Shown here one piece after another: positions 6,371 to 13,746 of a DNA stretch of 15,516 nt. The notes under the pieces were generated by a model, which saw only the letters and a program-made list of their open reading frames with translations, was not told the DNA's origin and searched no databases. How positions within the stretch are numbered: the stretch's first letter is position 1; each line of letters opens with the position of its first letter. Position numbers and translations under genes: made by a program. The stretch is from an uncultured Alphaproteobacteria bacterium (GTDB taxonomy: Bacteria; Pseudomonadota; Alphaproteobacteria; Sphingomonadales; Sphingomonadaceae): the NCBI GenBank assembly GCA_903939555.1, contig CAJAHV010000183.1:1-15516 (forward strand), in the 5' to 3' direction.

Positions 6371-8686
6371 TCAGTTGGGCATCACTTCGACGAAACTGTC
6401 GAGGACGCGCTTGGCGCCGGCATGGTCGAAATCGATCTCCAGCTTGTTGCCGTCGATGGCGGTGATGACACCATTGCCGAACTTGCTGTGGAACACTTTT
6501 GATCCGACCATGACATCGCCGCGGCCCTTGAGCCCGACTGAAACCGCACTGGCACGCACATCAAGCGTCGCGGGACGACCGCGGCCGCCGAGTGTCGCCG
6601 CGCCAAAGCCGCCTTGTCCGGCGGCCCGAGCCCAGCCCGGACCACGCCCGGACCCGCGCGACACATCACCGAACGGATCACCGCCCTGGCCGACGCCGGC
6701 CAGGGCGGCGCGCCACAGGCTGGGTCCGCCGCTCATCGTGCTTGTCACATCGATGTTGGCGGCGGGCAATTCGGCGATGAAACGCGACGGGATCGCGGCG
6801 GTCCATTGGCCATAGACTTGGCGGTTGGCGGCATGGCTGATCGTGGCGCTGCGGCGCGCCCTCGTCACACCGACATAGGCCAGCCGGCGTTCCTCTTCGA
6901 GGGCCTTGCCGCCGCCTTCATCAAGCGCGCGCTGACTGGGGAAGACGCCTTCTTCCCAGCCGACGAGAAAGACATGGTCGAATTCCAGCCCCTTGGCGGC
7001 GTGCAGCGTCATCACCGCCAGCTTTTCGGCGTTGTCCGAGGCGTCATTGTCCATAACGAGGCTGACGTGTTCGAGAAAGCTGGTCAGCGACGGATAATCC
7101 TCCATCGCCCGTGCCAGTTCGATCAGATTTTCGATGCGGCCATCGGCTTCGACCGATTTGTCGGCCTGCAACATGGCGACATAGCCCGATTCCTCCAGAA
7201 TAATGCGCGCCAATTCGGCGTGCGGCAGGTCGGCGGCCTGGTCGCGCCAGCGCGCGATATCGCCGAGCAGCGCCTTCAGCGAGCGCCGCGCCGCGGGCGT
7301 CAGGTCGTCGGTTTCGATGATGGCGGCGGCAGCCTGTGGCAAGGGCCGGTCCATGGCGCGGGCCAGCGCGTGCAGCCGCTGCATCGCTTTGTCGCCGAAA
7401 CCGCGCTTGGGGGTGTTGACGATGCGTTCGAAGGCAAGCGCGTCGTTGGGCGAGGTAACGATGCGCAGATAGGCCAGGGCATCGCGGATCTCGGCGCGTT
7501 CATAAAAACGGAAACCACCGACGATCTTGTAGGGAAGGCCGATGGCGACAAACCGGTCCTCGAAAGCCCGGGTCTGGAACTGGGCGCGCACCAGGACCGC
7601 CATGTCGTTGAGCGAGGCACCGTCGCGCGCCAGTTGCTCGGCCTTGTCGCCGACCAGCCGGGCTTCCTCCGGCCCGTCCCAGACGCCGATGATCTTGACC
7701 GGGTCGCCCGCGGCGCTGTTGTGGCTTGTGGTGAACAGCGCCTTGCCGATGCGGCCCTTATTGTGCGCGATCAGGCCGTTGGCGGCGGCGAGGATCTGCG
7801 CTGTCGACCGGTAATTCTGTTCCAGCTTGATGACGGTGGCGCCGGGAAAATCCTTTTCGAACTTGAGGATATTGGCAACCTCGGCGCCGCGCCAGCTGTA
7901 GATCGACTGATCATCGTCGCCGACGCAGGCAATGTTGCAGCGCGGCGTCGCCAGCAAGGTCAGCCAACGATACTGGGCGATATTGGTGTCCTGATATTCA
8001 TCGACAAGAATATATTTGAAGCGCTGCCGCCAGTCCGCCAGCACATCGGGGTGGCGATCGAAGATCGTCAGCATGTGAAGTAGCAGATCACCGAAATCGG
8101 CGGTATTGAGCGCCGCCAGCCGTTGCTGATAACGCGCGTAAAGCGTCGCGCCGCCGCTGCCGACATCGCCGAAGCTGAGCGATTCACCCGGCGGCACCGC
8201 GTCGGGCAGTTCGCCGCGATTCTTCCAGCGATCGATCATCCCCGCCAATTGTTTCGCCGGCCAGCGTTTTTCTTCCAACCCGGCTTCGGCGATGACCTGT
8301 TTCAACAACCGTAACTGGTCATCGGTGTCGATGATGGTGAAATTGGTTTCCAGCCCGACCAGCCCGGCGTGGCGGCGCAGCATCTTGGCGGCGACGGCGT
8401 GGAACGTGCCGAGCCACGGTAGTCCTTCGGCCATCTCGCCGATCAACCCGCCCATGCGGTGGCGCATCTCGCGTGCCGCCTTGTTGGTGAAGGTCACCGC
8501 CAGCACCTCCGACGGCCAAGCGAGACGCGAGGCGAGGATATGCGCCAGCCGCGCCGTCAGTGCGCGTGTCTTGCCGGTGCCGGCGCCGGCGAGGATCAGC
8601 ACCGGGCCTTCAGTGGTGAGCACGGCCTGACGCTGCGGCGGGTTGAGCCCGTCGAGCCAGGGCGGGGATGCGGAAAGCGAAGCCAT
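6371..8686 (-). CDS. uvrD: UvrD/PcrA-type ATP-dependent DNA helicase II
   Basis: This is a superfamily 1A 3'-5' DNA helicase, acting in nucleotide-excision and mismatch repair and at stalled forks. All motifs are present: Q motif LNPPQRQAV (14-22), Walker A AGAGTGKT (33-40, K39), TFTNKAA (65-71), motif II DEYQDTN (229-235), QSIYSWRGA (260-268), NYRS (291-294), TLHAAKGLEFDHVFLVG, and RRLAYVGVTRAR. A Gly/Arg/Ala-rich linker (about 650-710) leads to a C-terminal Tudor-like domain (about 725-765), which in PcrA/UvrD contacts RNA polymerase. Length is 771 aa, slightly longer than E. coli UvrD. I chose the ATG at 8686 because MASLSASPPWLDGLNPPQ fits the family N-terminus; upstream in-frame starts add an unlikely Cys/Pro-rich leader. 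An SOS box lies directly upstream, which points to LexA control. Confidence 0.93.
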   Translation of the reverse strand: MASLSASPPWLDGLNPPQRQAVLTTEGPVLILAGAGTGKTRALTARLAHILASRLAWPSEVLAVTFTNKAAREMRHRMGGLIGEMAEGLPWLGTFHAVAAKMLRRHAGLVGLETNFTIIDTDDQLRLLKQVIAEAGLEEKRWPAKQLAGMIDRWKNRGELPDAVPPGESLSFGDVGSGGATLYARYQQRLAALNTADFGDLLLHMLTIFDRHPDVLADWRQRFKYILVDEYQDTNIAQYRWLTLLATPRCNIACVGDDDQSIYSWRGAEVANILKFEKDFPGATVIKLEQNYRSTAQILAAANGLIAHNKGRIGKALFTTSHNSAAGDPVKIIGVWDGPEEARLVGDKAEQLARDGASLNDMAVLVRAQFQTRAFEDRFVAIGLPYKIVGGFRFYERAEIRDALAYLRIVTSPNDALAFERIVNTPKRGFGDKAMQRLHALARAMDRPLPQAAAAIIETDDLTPAARRSLKALLGDIARWRDQAADLPHAELARIILEESGYVAMLQADKSVEADGRIENLIELARAMEDYPSLTSFLEHVSLVMDNDASDNAEKLAVMTLHAAKGLEFDHVFLVGWEEGVFPSQRALDEGGGKALEEERRLAYVGVTRARRSATISHAANRQVYGQWTAAIPSRFIAELPAANIDVTSTMSGGPSLWRAALAGVGQGGDPFGDVSRGSGRGPGWARAAGQGGFGAATLGGRGRPATLDVRASAVSVGLKGRGDVMVGSKVFHSKFGNGVITAIDGNKLEIDFDHAGAKRVLDSFVEVMPN

Positions 8687-8774
8687 GGGCGAACACTTAG
8701 GGAACATCGGTCGGATTGGAAAGCCGTGAATCGACGCCTTGCCCAGGCAGCAGCACCGTGGCAACGCCATTGCC
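8687..8774. promoter_or_regulatory. Divergent intergenic region uvrD / GNAT gene
   Basis: This 88-bp gap carries the promoters of both divergent genes. Apart from the SOS box at 8691-8705, I find no good -35/-10 pair. A poor candidate for uvrD (TTTCCA followed after about 16 bp by CTAAGT) would place the SOS box over the -10. No clear ribosome-binding site precedes the GNAT ATG. Confidence 0.4.
8691..8705 (-). promoter_or_regulatory. LexA (SOS) box upstream of uvrD
   Basis: The minus strand reads GTTC-N7-GTTC (GTTC, CCTAAGT, GTTC). This is exactly the direct-repeat LexA operator established for alphaproteobacteria. It ends 4 nt before the uvrD ATG, so bound LexA would cover the promoter or start region, and the mRNA may be leaderless or nearly so. 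By chance the pattern is expected about 0.5 times in a window this size on both strands, but falling in this 88-bp intergenic gap, upstream of a classical repair gene, is unlikely by chance. The divergent GNAT gene starts 70 bp away and could share the control. Confidence 0.72.
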
Positions 8775-9311
8775 ATGGCGACTGCAACCCCCGATCCGAC
8801 CATCCGCCCGGCGATGCCCGCTGACCTGCCGGCGCTGCACGCGCTCGTCGAACGCTGTTATCGCGGCGCCGACAATCAGGGCTGGACGCACGAGGGGCAT
8901 TTGTTCGCGGGGCCGCGCAGCGATCTCGCCAGCTTGGCGGCGGTGGTGGCCGCGCCTGACCAGGTCATCCTTGTTGCCGATGCCGGCACTGGGCCGCTGG
9001 CCTCGGTGCAGGTCAGCGATGCCGGCAATGGTGTGACGTATCTCGGGCTGCTGTGTGTCGATCCCGACCGGCAGGCCGGCGGGCTGGCCAAGCGCATGAT
9101 CGCGGCGGCCGAAGCGCTGGCGGTGACTCGCTTTGCCGCGCGCATGATGGAAATGGCCGTCATCAACCATCGCCCCGAACTGATCGCCTATTATCAGCGG
9201 CGTGGCTTTGCGCTCACCGGCGAGGTGCGCAGCTTGCCGACCGGTCTTGGCCAGTTGCGCGCCGATATCGGTCTGCTGGTCATGGCGAGGTCGTTACCGG
9301 CCGGCGCTTAA
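8775..9311 (+). CDS. GNAT-family N-acetyltransferase
   Basis: This is a 178-aa single-domain acetyltransferase of the Gcn5-related fold. The N-terminal strand TIRPAMPADLPAL is typical of the family opening. The acetyl-CoA pyrophosphate loop fits Q-x-x-G-x-A as QAGGLA (100-105), after the beta-4 strand YLGLLCVDP. The C-terminal NHRPELIAYYQRRGF (about 131-145) supplies the conserved Asn and the Tyr that usually acts as general acid. The acceptor substrate is unknown. I chose the ATG at 8775 because the TTG at 8739 adds 12 residues without family support; neither has a strong ribosome-binding site. It diverges from uvrD and lies 59 bp upstream of the cyclic-di-GMP gene, with a terminator-like structure between them. 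Confidence 0.85.
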   Translation: MATATPDPTIRPAMPADLPALHALVERCYRGADNQGWTHEGHLFAGPRSDLASLAAVVAAPDQVILVADAGTGPLASVQVSDAGNGVTYLGLLCVDPDRQAGGLAKRMIAAAEALAVTRFAARMMEMAVINHRPELIAYYQRRGFALTGEVRSLPTGLGQLRADIGLLVMARSLPAGA

Positions 9312-9338
9312 CGCCGCCGCGCCGCCGCCGTTGTTTTT
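9302..9338 (+). terminator. Possible intrinsic terminator after the GNAT gene
   Basis: CGGCGC (9302-9307, overlapping the end of the GNAT gene) can pair with GCGCCG (9319-9324), or CGGCG with the nearer CGCCG (9312-9316). A T-rich run, TTGTTTTT (9331-9338), follows a few bases later. The gap between the main stem and the T-run makes it imperfect. Confidence 0.35.
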
Positions 9339-9340
9339 CG

Positions 9341-9358
9341 GGCGCCACGCCAGGCGCC
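9341..9358 (+). promoter_or_regulatory. Stem-loop next to the ribosome-binding site of the GGDEF-EAL gene
   Basis: GGCGCC (9341-9346) and GGCGCC (9353-9358) form a six-base-pair all-GC stem around a 6-nt loop. The GGGGAAA ribosome-binding site (9359-9365) begins immediately after it, 5 nt before the ATG. The structure lies in the 5' leader and could affect ribosome loading. No function is demonstrated, and GC-rich repeats are frequent in this genome. Confidence 0.3.
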
Positions 9359-9370
9359 GGGGAAACGCGC

Positions 9371-11728
9371 ATGTCCATGATTTTCCGTCCACCGACGACC
9401 GTTATCGCACCGATCAGCTGGGCTCAGGTTTTCGGTTTTTGCCAGGATGGCGATGCGTTTTTTTCCCGCGTGCGGGCGGCGCAGCTCGCGGCGCTCCACC
9501 GCTTCGTGCCGTTCAACGTGACGCTGATGTCGATCAACGTGCTCGTCCTGCTGTGGACCTTGCGCGCGATTGCCGATTTCACCTTTCTGCTCCGCTGGGG
9601 CGTGGTGATGAGCGGCCTGGCGCTGCTTTGGAGCCTGCATTTCCTGCGCATCCGGCAGCGCGGGGTGGCTAACGCGGTGCCATTCCCGCAATTCTGGCTG
9701 ATCACGGCCGAAGTCAGTGGCTTTGCGGTCAGCTGGGCGGTGATGATCCTCCACCTCATGCCCCAGGCCGGGATCGAGGCCCAGGCGTTGCTCATGCTGA
9801 TGGCGCTGGTCGCCATGGGGGCCGCCGGCCTGTCTGCGATGGCCATGCCGGCGTGCGGCATCGGCATGGTGGTTGTCATCGGCACCGTGACCCTCGTCAG
9901 CGTGCCGGCGGGTTCAATTCTGTCCGTACCGATGATCGCGCTGGCATTTGCGACTTTCGGCCTTGTCGTTGCGCGCGGCATTCTGGTGTCGACCCGGGCG
10001 CTTATGGAGCGGATGCGCAGCGAGGACAGGCTGGCCGAAGGCAACGAGGTCGTGCGGCTGCTGTTGTCGGAATTCGAATCGAACGGGTCGGACTGGTTGA
10101 TGGAAGTCGATGCCGATGGTCGGCTGACACATGTTTCGCCGCGGCTGGCCGAAGTGGCGGCGCGGCAGCGCGAGGACCTGCTGGGTCTTTCGCTGCTCGC
10201 TCTTCTTGGCGACGAACGTCGCGGCAGGGGGCGGTCTTCCGTCAAGGCGCTGACCGGTGCCTTTTCGGCGCGGCGCGGCTTTCGCGACATCACCATACCG
10301 GTCGCAGTCGGCGGTGAAACCCGCTGGTGGGCGCTGTCGGGCACCCCCAAGACCAACGCGCTGGGGCAGTTCGCCGGCTATCGCGGTGTCGGGCGCGACG
10401 TCACCGAGGCACGCCGCAGCCATGACCGGATCATCGAACTTGCGCGCTATGACCCGTTGACCGGCCTCGCCAACCGGGCGCTGTTCCGTGAAAGCCTGGG
10501 AGAAAACCTGGCCCGCGCCACCCGCACCGGGCGCGGTTGCGGCCTGTTGTTTATCGATCTCGATCATTTCAAATCGGTCAACGACACGCTTGGCCATGCG
10601 GCCGGCGACCGGTTGTTGCGCGAAACGGCAAAGCGCATGGAGGCCGCGGTGGGCGGCCATGCGACGCTGGCGCGGCTGGGCGGCGACGAATTCGCCGTGC
10701 TGCTGCCCGATGCTTCGTTGCGCCGGGTGAAAGGCGTCGCGGATGCGATTATCGCGGCGATGGCGGCCCCCTTTGCCATCGATGGCCAACCGGTGCGGAT
10801 CGGTGCCAGCATCGGCTATGCGCTTGGCCCGGTTGATGGTGCGACCCATGACAAGCTGCTGAAAGCCGGCGACCTGGCGCTTTACGAAGCCAAAAGCCAC
10901 GGTCGCGGCATTGCCTGCCGCTATTTGCCCGAGCTGTGGGAACGGGCAGAAGAACGCCGCACTCTGGAGGCTGATCTGGCGACAGCGCTCGAGCGGAACG
11001 AACTTGCTCTGGCCTTTCAACCCGTCGTTGACGCCGCAGACGAAAGCATTACCGGCTTCGAGGCGCTGCTGCGCTGGAACCACCCCGTGCTCGGTGCCAT
11101 TCCGCCAATGCAATTCATTCCCGTGGCGGAGGAGACCGGGCAGATCGTGGCGATCGGCCATTGGGTGATTGCCACGGCTTGCGCCTGGGCAGCGCACTGG
11201 CCAGCGCATGTGCGGGTCGCGGTCAACCTTTCACCGGCGCAGATCGGCGATCCGGGCCTCGTCGCTGTCGTCGAGCGGGCGTTACGCCAGAATCGCCTCG
11301 ATCCGGCGCGTCTGGAACTGGAAATCACCGAAACCCTGTTTCTCGATGAAAAGGCCGCTACCATCGAAACGCTGGCGGCACTGCGCGGGCTCGGCGTCAG
11401 CTTCGCCCTCGATGATTTCGGCACCGGCTACGCTTCGTTCGGCTATCTTCAGAAAGCAGCGTTCAGCCGGATCAAGATCGACCGCAGTTTTGTTGCCCGC
11501 GCGCTGCAGCCCAATGGCGAAGCCAGCGCGATCATCCAGGCAATTGTTACGCTCGCCCATTCACTCGACATGACGACCACGGCGGAAGGCACAGAAACCC
11601 GCGCCGAATTCGAACTGTGCCGCGCGCTTGGCTGCGCACAGATGCAGGGCTATTTCTTCGGCCGGCCGATGCCGCCGGAGGAAGCAACGGCGCTGGTAAT
11701 CACGGCGCGGGAACTGGTGGTGGCCTGA
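9371..11728 (+). CDS. PAS-GGDEF-EAL cyclic-di-GMP synthase/phosphodiesterase, membrane-bound
   Basis: This is a 785-aa hybrid cyclic-di-GMP enzyme. About six N-terminal TM helices span residues 47-203, with a short helical linker after them. A PAS-like domain (about 230-350) ends in the usual GRDVTEARR exit. The GGDEF domain starts at DPLTGLANR (361), has FIDLDHFKSVND (394-405) and an intact GGDEF (437-441). The inhibitory RxxD site is missing (G428 and A431 at those places). The EAL domain has EALLRW (E564), N619, E651, D681-D682 in DDFGTG, K702, E739 and Q759, so it looks catalytically complete. Which activity dominates cannot be told. The ATG at 9371 is preceded by GGGGAAA; upstream in-frame sequence is only a read-through of the GNAT region in another frame. 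It ends 28 bp from the convergent nudC. Confidence 0.92.
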   Translation: MSMIFRPPTTVIAPISWAQVFGFCQDGDAFFSRVRAAQLAALHRFVPFNVTLMSINVLVLLWTLRAIADFTFLLRWGVVMSGLALLWSLHFLRIRQRGVANAVPFPQFWLITAEVSGFAVSWAVMILHLMPQAGIEAQALLMLMALVAMGAAGLSAMAMPACGIGMVVVIGTVTLVSVPAGSILSVPMIALAFATFGLVVARGILVSTRALMERMRSEDRLAEGNEVVRLLLSEFESNGSDWLMEVDADGRLTHVSPRLAEVAARQREDLLGLSLLALLGDERRGRGRSSVKALTGAFSARRGFRDITIPVAVGGETRWWALSGTPKTNALGQFAGYRGVGRDVTEARRSHDRIIELARYDPLTGLANRALFRESLGENLARATRTGRGCGLLFIDLDHFKSVNDTLGHAAGDRLLRETAKRMEAAVGGHATLARLGGDEFAVLLPDASLRRVKGVADAIIAAMAAPFAIDGQPVRIGASIGYALGPVDGATHDKLLKAGDLALYEAKSHGRGIACRYLPELWERAEERRTLEADLATALERNELALAFQPVVDAADESITGFEALLRWNHPVLGAIPPMQFIPVAEETGQIVAIGHWVIATACAWAAHWPAHVRVAVNLSPAQIGDPGLVAVVERALRQNRLDPARLELEITETLFLDEKAATIETLAALRGLGVSFALDDFGTGYASFGYLQKAAFSRIKIDRSFVARALQPNGEASAIIQAIVTLAHSLDMTTTAEGTETRAEFELCRALGCAQMQGYFFGRPMPPEEATALVITARELVVA

Positions 11729-11744
11729 GCGCCGGCTTTTTCCC

Positions 11745-11768
11745 GTGGAGGAGGCTCTAATCCTCCAC
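11745..11768. terminator. Hairpin between the convergent GGDEF-EAL and nudC genes
   Basis: GTGGAGGA (11745-11752) and TCCTCCAC (11761-11768) form a perfect eight-base-pair stem around an 8-nt loop that holds the nudC stop codon. A TTTTT run precedes it on the plus strand, but no T-run follows on either strand, so it is not a classic intrinsic terminator. It may protect or separate the two convergent 3' ends. Confidence 0.4.
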
Positions 11769-12674
11769 CCACGCCTGCAACAATGTGTGGGCAATCGCCA
11801 TCGGCGGCGGTGCGAACCAGTCGCCGGTGCCGGCGAGCGCGGCGCGGACTTCGTCTTTGGTTACCCAGCGGGCTTCTTCGAGTTCATCGGCGTCGATGGT
11901 GATGTCGACATTCACCGCTTCGGCAAAGGCGGCGATCATCAAGGATGACGGAAACGGCCAAGGCTGGCTGGCGAGGTAGCGGACGCGGGCGGTGCGGATG
12001 CCGGCCTCTTCGAACAATTCGCGCGCCACTGCTTCTTCAAGGCTTTCGCCGGGTTCGACAAAGCCGGCCAGCGCCGAGAAGAACTTCTTTGGAAAGTTCG
12101 GCTGGCGGCCGACCAGCGCGTGTTCGCCTTTGATTGCGAGCATGATGACGACCGGATCAGTGCGTGGAAAATGTTCGGCGTGGCAGCCCAGACAGGTGCG
12201 CGCATAGCCGGCCTTGGCCATTTCGGTCTTGCCGCCGCAGACGGCGCAGAATTGATGGCGGGCATGCCAATCGAGCAGCGATCGCGCCTGGGCGACGATT
12301 TCGGCGCGGCCATCGCCAAGCTGAACCGCGGCGGCGCGGGCATCGACGATAACGCCGCCGAAATCGCTGACCAGTTCGGCGCCGCTGCACGCGGCGGCAA
12401 AGCGCGGTGCGCCGCCATCACGATCGGGCGCAAGGCCGAGAAACACGCTGGTGGCGGTGTGCGGTACGTCCGAGCGATAGGCCCACAAGATATCCGGACG
12501 ATCACCCTGCGTGAGCACGGGTTTCAGATCATCCATCACCAGCCAGCGCGCATCGGGGCGGGCACGCAGCGCGATCATCGCCGCCGGATCGCGCCGCGGA
12601 TGATCGGCCCGATCGAGCGGGGAACCGGTGATGCCCACGGGGGGCACACTCCAGTCGGAAAAGGGGTCGCTCAT
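11757..12674 (-). CDS. nudC: NAD(+) diphosphatase (NADH pyrophosphatase), Nudix family
   Basis: NudC hydrolyses NAD(H) to NMN(H) and AMP and in other bacteria removes NAD caps from RNA. The protein is 305 aa; E. coli NudC is 257 aa, and longer N-terminal forms are common in alphaproteobacteria. A zinc ribbon has C143, C146, C161 and C164. A complete Nudix box spans about 204-226 (GFVEPGES followed by REL and EEAG). The NudC-specific SQPWPFPSS motif (236-244), which sets NADH specificity, is intact. The N-terminal half (1-130) is the poorly conserved NUDIX-like domain. The start codon overlaps the mutY stop (ATGA, 12671-12674), so expression is probably coupled to mutY. The 3' end meets the GGDEF-EAL gene convergently. 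Confidence 0.93.
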   Translation of the reverse strand: MSDPFSDWSVPPVGITGSPLDRADHPRRDPAAMIALRARPDARWLVMDDLKPVLTQGDRPDILWAYRSDVPHTATSVFLGLAPDRDGGAPRFAAACSGAELVSDFGGVIVDARAAAVQLGDGRAEIVAQARSLLDWHARHQFCAVCGGKTEMAKAGYARTCLGCHAEHFPRTDPVVIMLAIKGEHALVGRQPNFPKKFFSALAGFVEPGESLEEAVARELFEEAGIRTARVRYLASQPWPFPSSLMIAAFAEAVNVDITIDADELEEARWVTKDEVRAALAGTGDWFAPPPMAIAHTLLQAWVED

Positions 12675-13720
12675 TGATCCTCCGAACCTGATTCATGTGC
12701 CATCGCCAGCGAGACGGCCTTGCGGAACAGCGTCGGCAAGCCGGCGCTAGCCATCTCATCGACGTTCAACCAGTTTCCGGCAAGGGGGGGACGCGCGGCA
12801 AGTCGCAGCGCCCTGACCCGGAGCAGCAGTTCGAAATGGGTAAAGCCATGGCTGACGGCGCCCAGATCGATCCAGTCACCCGGCAGTGGCGGTGCCGGAT
12901 CGGGGGCGGCGCTCCAGTCGCCCGATGGCAGCGCGACCATGCCGCCGAGCAGGCCCTTGGGCGGGCGGGTGACGGTGAGTACGGCGCCGTCGGCCTCGAT
13001 CCACCAGGCAAAGCCGTGGCGTAGCGGACGGGGCTTCTTGATTGGCTTGACTGGCCAGCGTGTCGGGTCGCCGCTGGCGGCGGCGCGGCAGCCGACAGCG
13101 ATCGGGCAATTGTCGCAGCGCGGGGCGCGCGGCGTGCAGATGCGCCCGGCCAGATCCATCAGCCCTTGCGCGAAATCGCCGGCAGCGGCGGGGGTGAGGC
13201 GTTCGAGTTCGGCGCGGATCGCGGCGCGCGCTGCGGGCAGGGGCGTGTCGATGCCGGCCCGGCGGGTGATGACGCGTTCGACGTTGCCGTCGATGATGAT
13301 GGCGCGGTGGCCAAAGGCAAAGGCGGCGATGGCAGCGGCGGTATAATCGCCGATCCCGGGCAGGGCGCGCAGCATCGTTTCATCGCTGGGGAAGCGGCCG
13401 CCATGCGATGCCACCAAGGCGCGGGCACAGGCGAGCAGGTTGCGGGCGCGGGCGTAATAGCCGAGCCCGGCCCAGGCCTGCATGACCTCGGCATCATCGG
13501 CCGCTGCCAGTGCCGCCACGCTTGGCCATCGCGCGGTGAAGCGGGCAAAATAAGCCTTTACTGTCGCCACTGTCGTCTGTTGCAGCATGATTTCCGACAG
13601 CCAGACCCGGTAGGGCCAATCGGCGTCAGCGGGCACCGGCGCCCCGGGTGGCGCGCGCCATGGCAAATCGCGGGCGTTGGCCCGATACCAGATTTCCAGG
13701 CGATTCGCGGTGTCCGTCAC
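12671..13720 (-). CDS. mutY: A/G-specific adenine DNA glycosylase
   Basis: MutY removes adenine mispaired with 8-oxoguanine, preventing G-to-T transversions. The catalytic Glu is E43, in LSEIMLQQT, and the catalytic Asp is D144, in IIIDGNVERV, each six residues past the E. coli positions. The helix-hairpin-helix is LPGIGDYTA (about 120-128). The [4Fe-4S] cluster ligands C195, C202, C205 and C211 keep the C-x6-C-x2-C-x5-C spacing. The C-terminal Nudix-like 8-oxoG recognition domain (about 230-340) has SHGFTHFEL (290-298). Length is 349 aa, as usual. The start is GTG at 13720; I see no good ribosome-binding site, but no better start lies nearby. It overlaps nudC by 4 bp and diverges from dciA by 26 bp. 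Confidence 0.94.
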   Translation of the reverse strand: MTDTANRLEIWYRANARDLPWRAPPGAPVPADADWPYRVWLSEIMLQQTTVATVKAYFARFTARWPSVAALAAADDAEVMQAWAGLGYYARARNLLACARALVASHGGRFPSDETMLRALPGIGDYTAAAIAAFAFGHRAIIIDGNVERVITRRAGIDTPLPAARAAIRAELERLTPAAAGDFAQGLMDLAGRICTPRAPRCDNCPIAVGCRAAASGDPTRWPVKPIKKPRPLRHGFAWWIEADGAVLTVTRPPKGLLGGMVALPSGDWSAAPDPAPPLPGDWIDLGAVSHGFTHFELLLRVRALRLAARPPLAGNWLNVDEMASAGLPTLFRKAVSLAMAHESGSEDQ

Positions 13721-13746
13721 GCGCCGGCTATGGCATGGAAAGCGCC
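13721..13746. other. Very short divergent gap, mutY / dciA
   Basis: Only 26 bp separate the mutY GTG from the dciA ATG. The gap includes GGAAAG (13737-13742), which can serve as the dciA ribosome-binding site at a short spacing of 4 nt. There is no room for two promoters, so at least one must lie inside the opposing gene. Confidence 0.45.

Noticed and set aside
6278..6502. 74-codon plus-strand frame in the uvrD-MFS gap
   Set aside because: Its second half is antisense to the end of uvrD, with no ribosome-binding site and no family resemblance.
6614..8083. 489-codon plus-strand open frame opposite uvrD
   Set aside because: It is entirely antisense to intact helicase motifs and has no family features; a mirror frame of high-GC coding sequence.
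8687..8803. 39-residue N-terminal extension of UvrD
   Set aside because: The extension is Cys/Pro/Met-rich, unlike UvrD N-termini, overlaps the divergent GNAT gene start and would place the SOS box inside coding sequence.
9053..9370. N-terminal extension of the GGDEF-EAL frame back to 9053
   Set aside because: The extension overlaps the GNAT gene in another frame and reads as Arg-rich shadow. The ATG at 9371 has its own ribosome-binding site and the hydrophobic domain follows it.
9914..11209. 431-codon minus-strand open frame opposite the GGDEF-EAL gene
   Set aside because: It is antisense to a complete PAS-GGDEF-EAL protein; low-complexity composition and no ribosome-binding site support.
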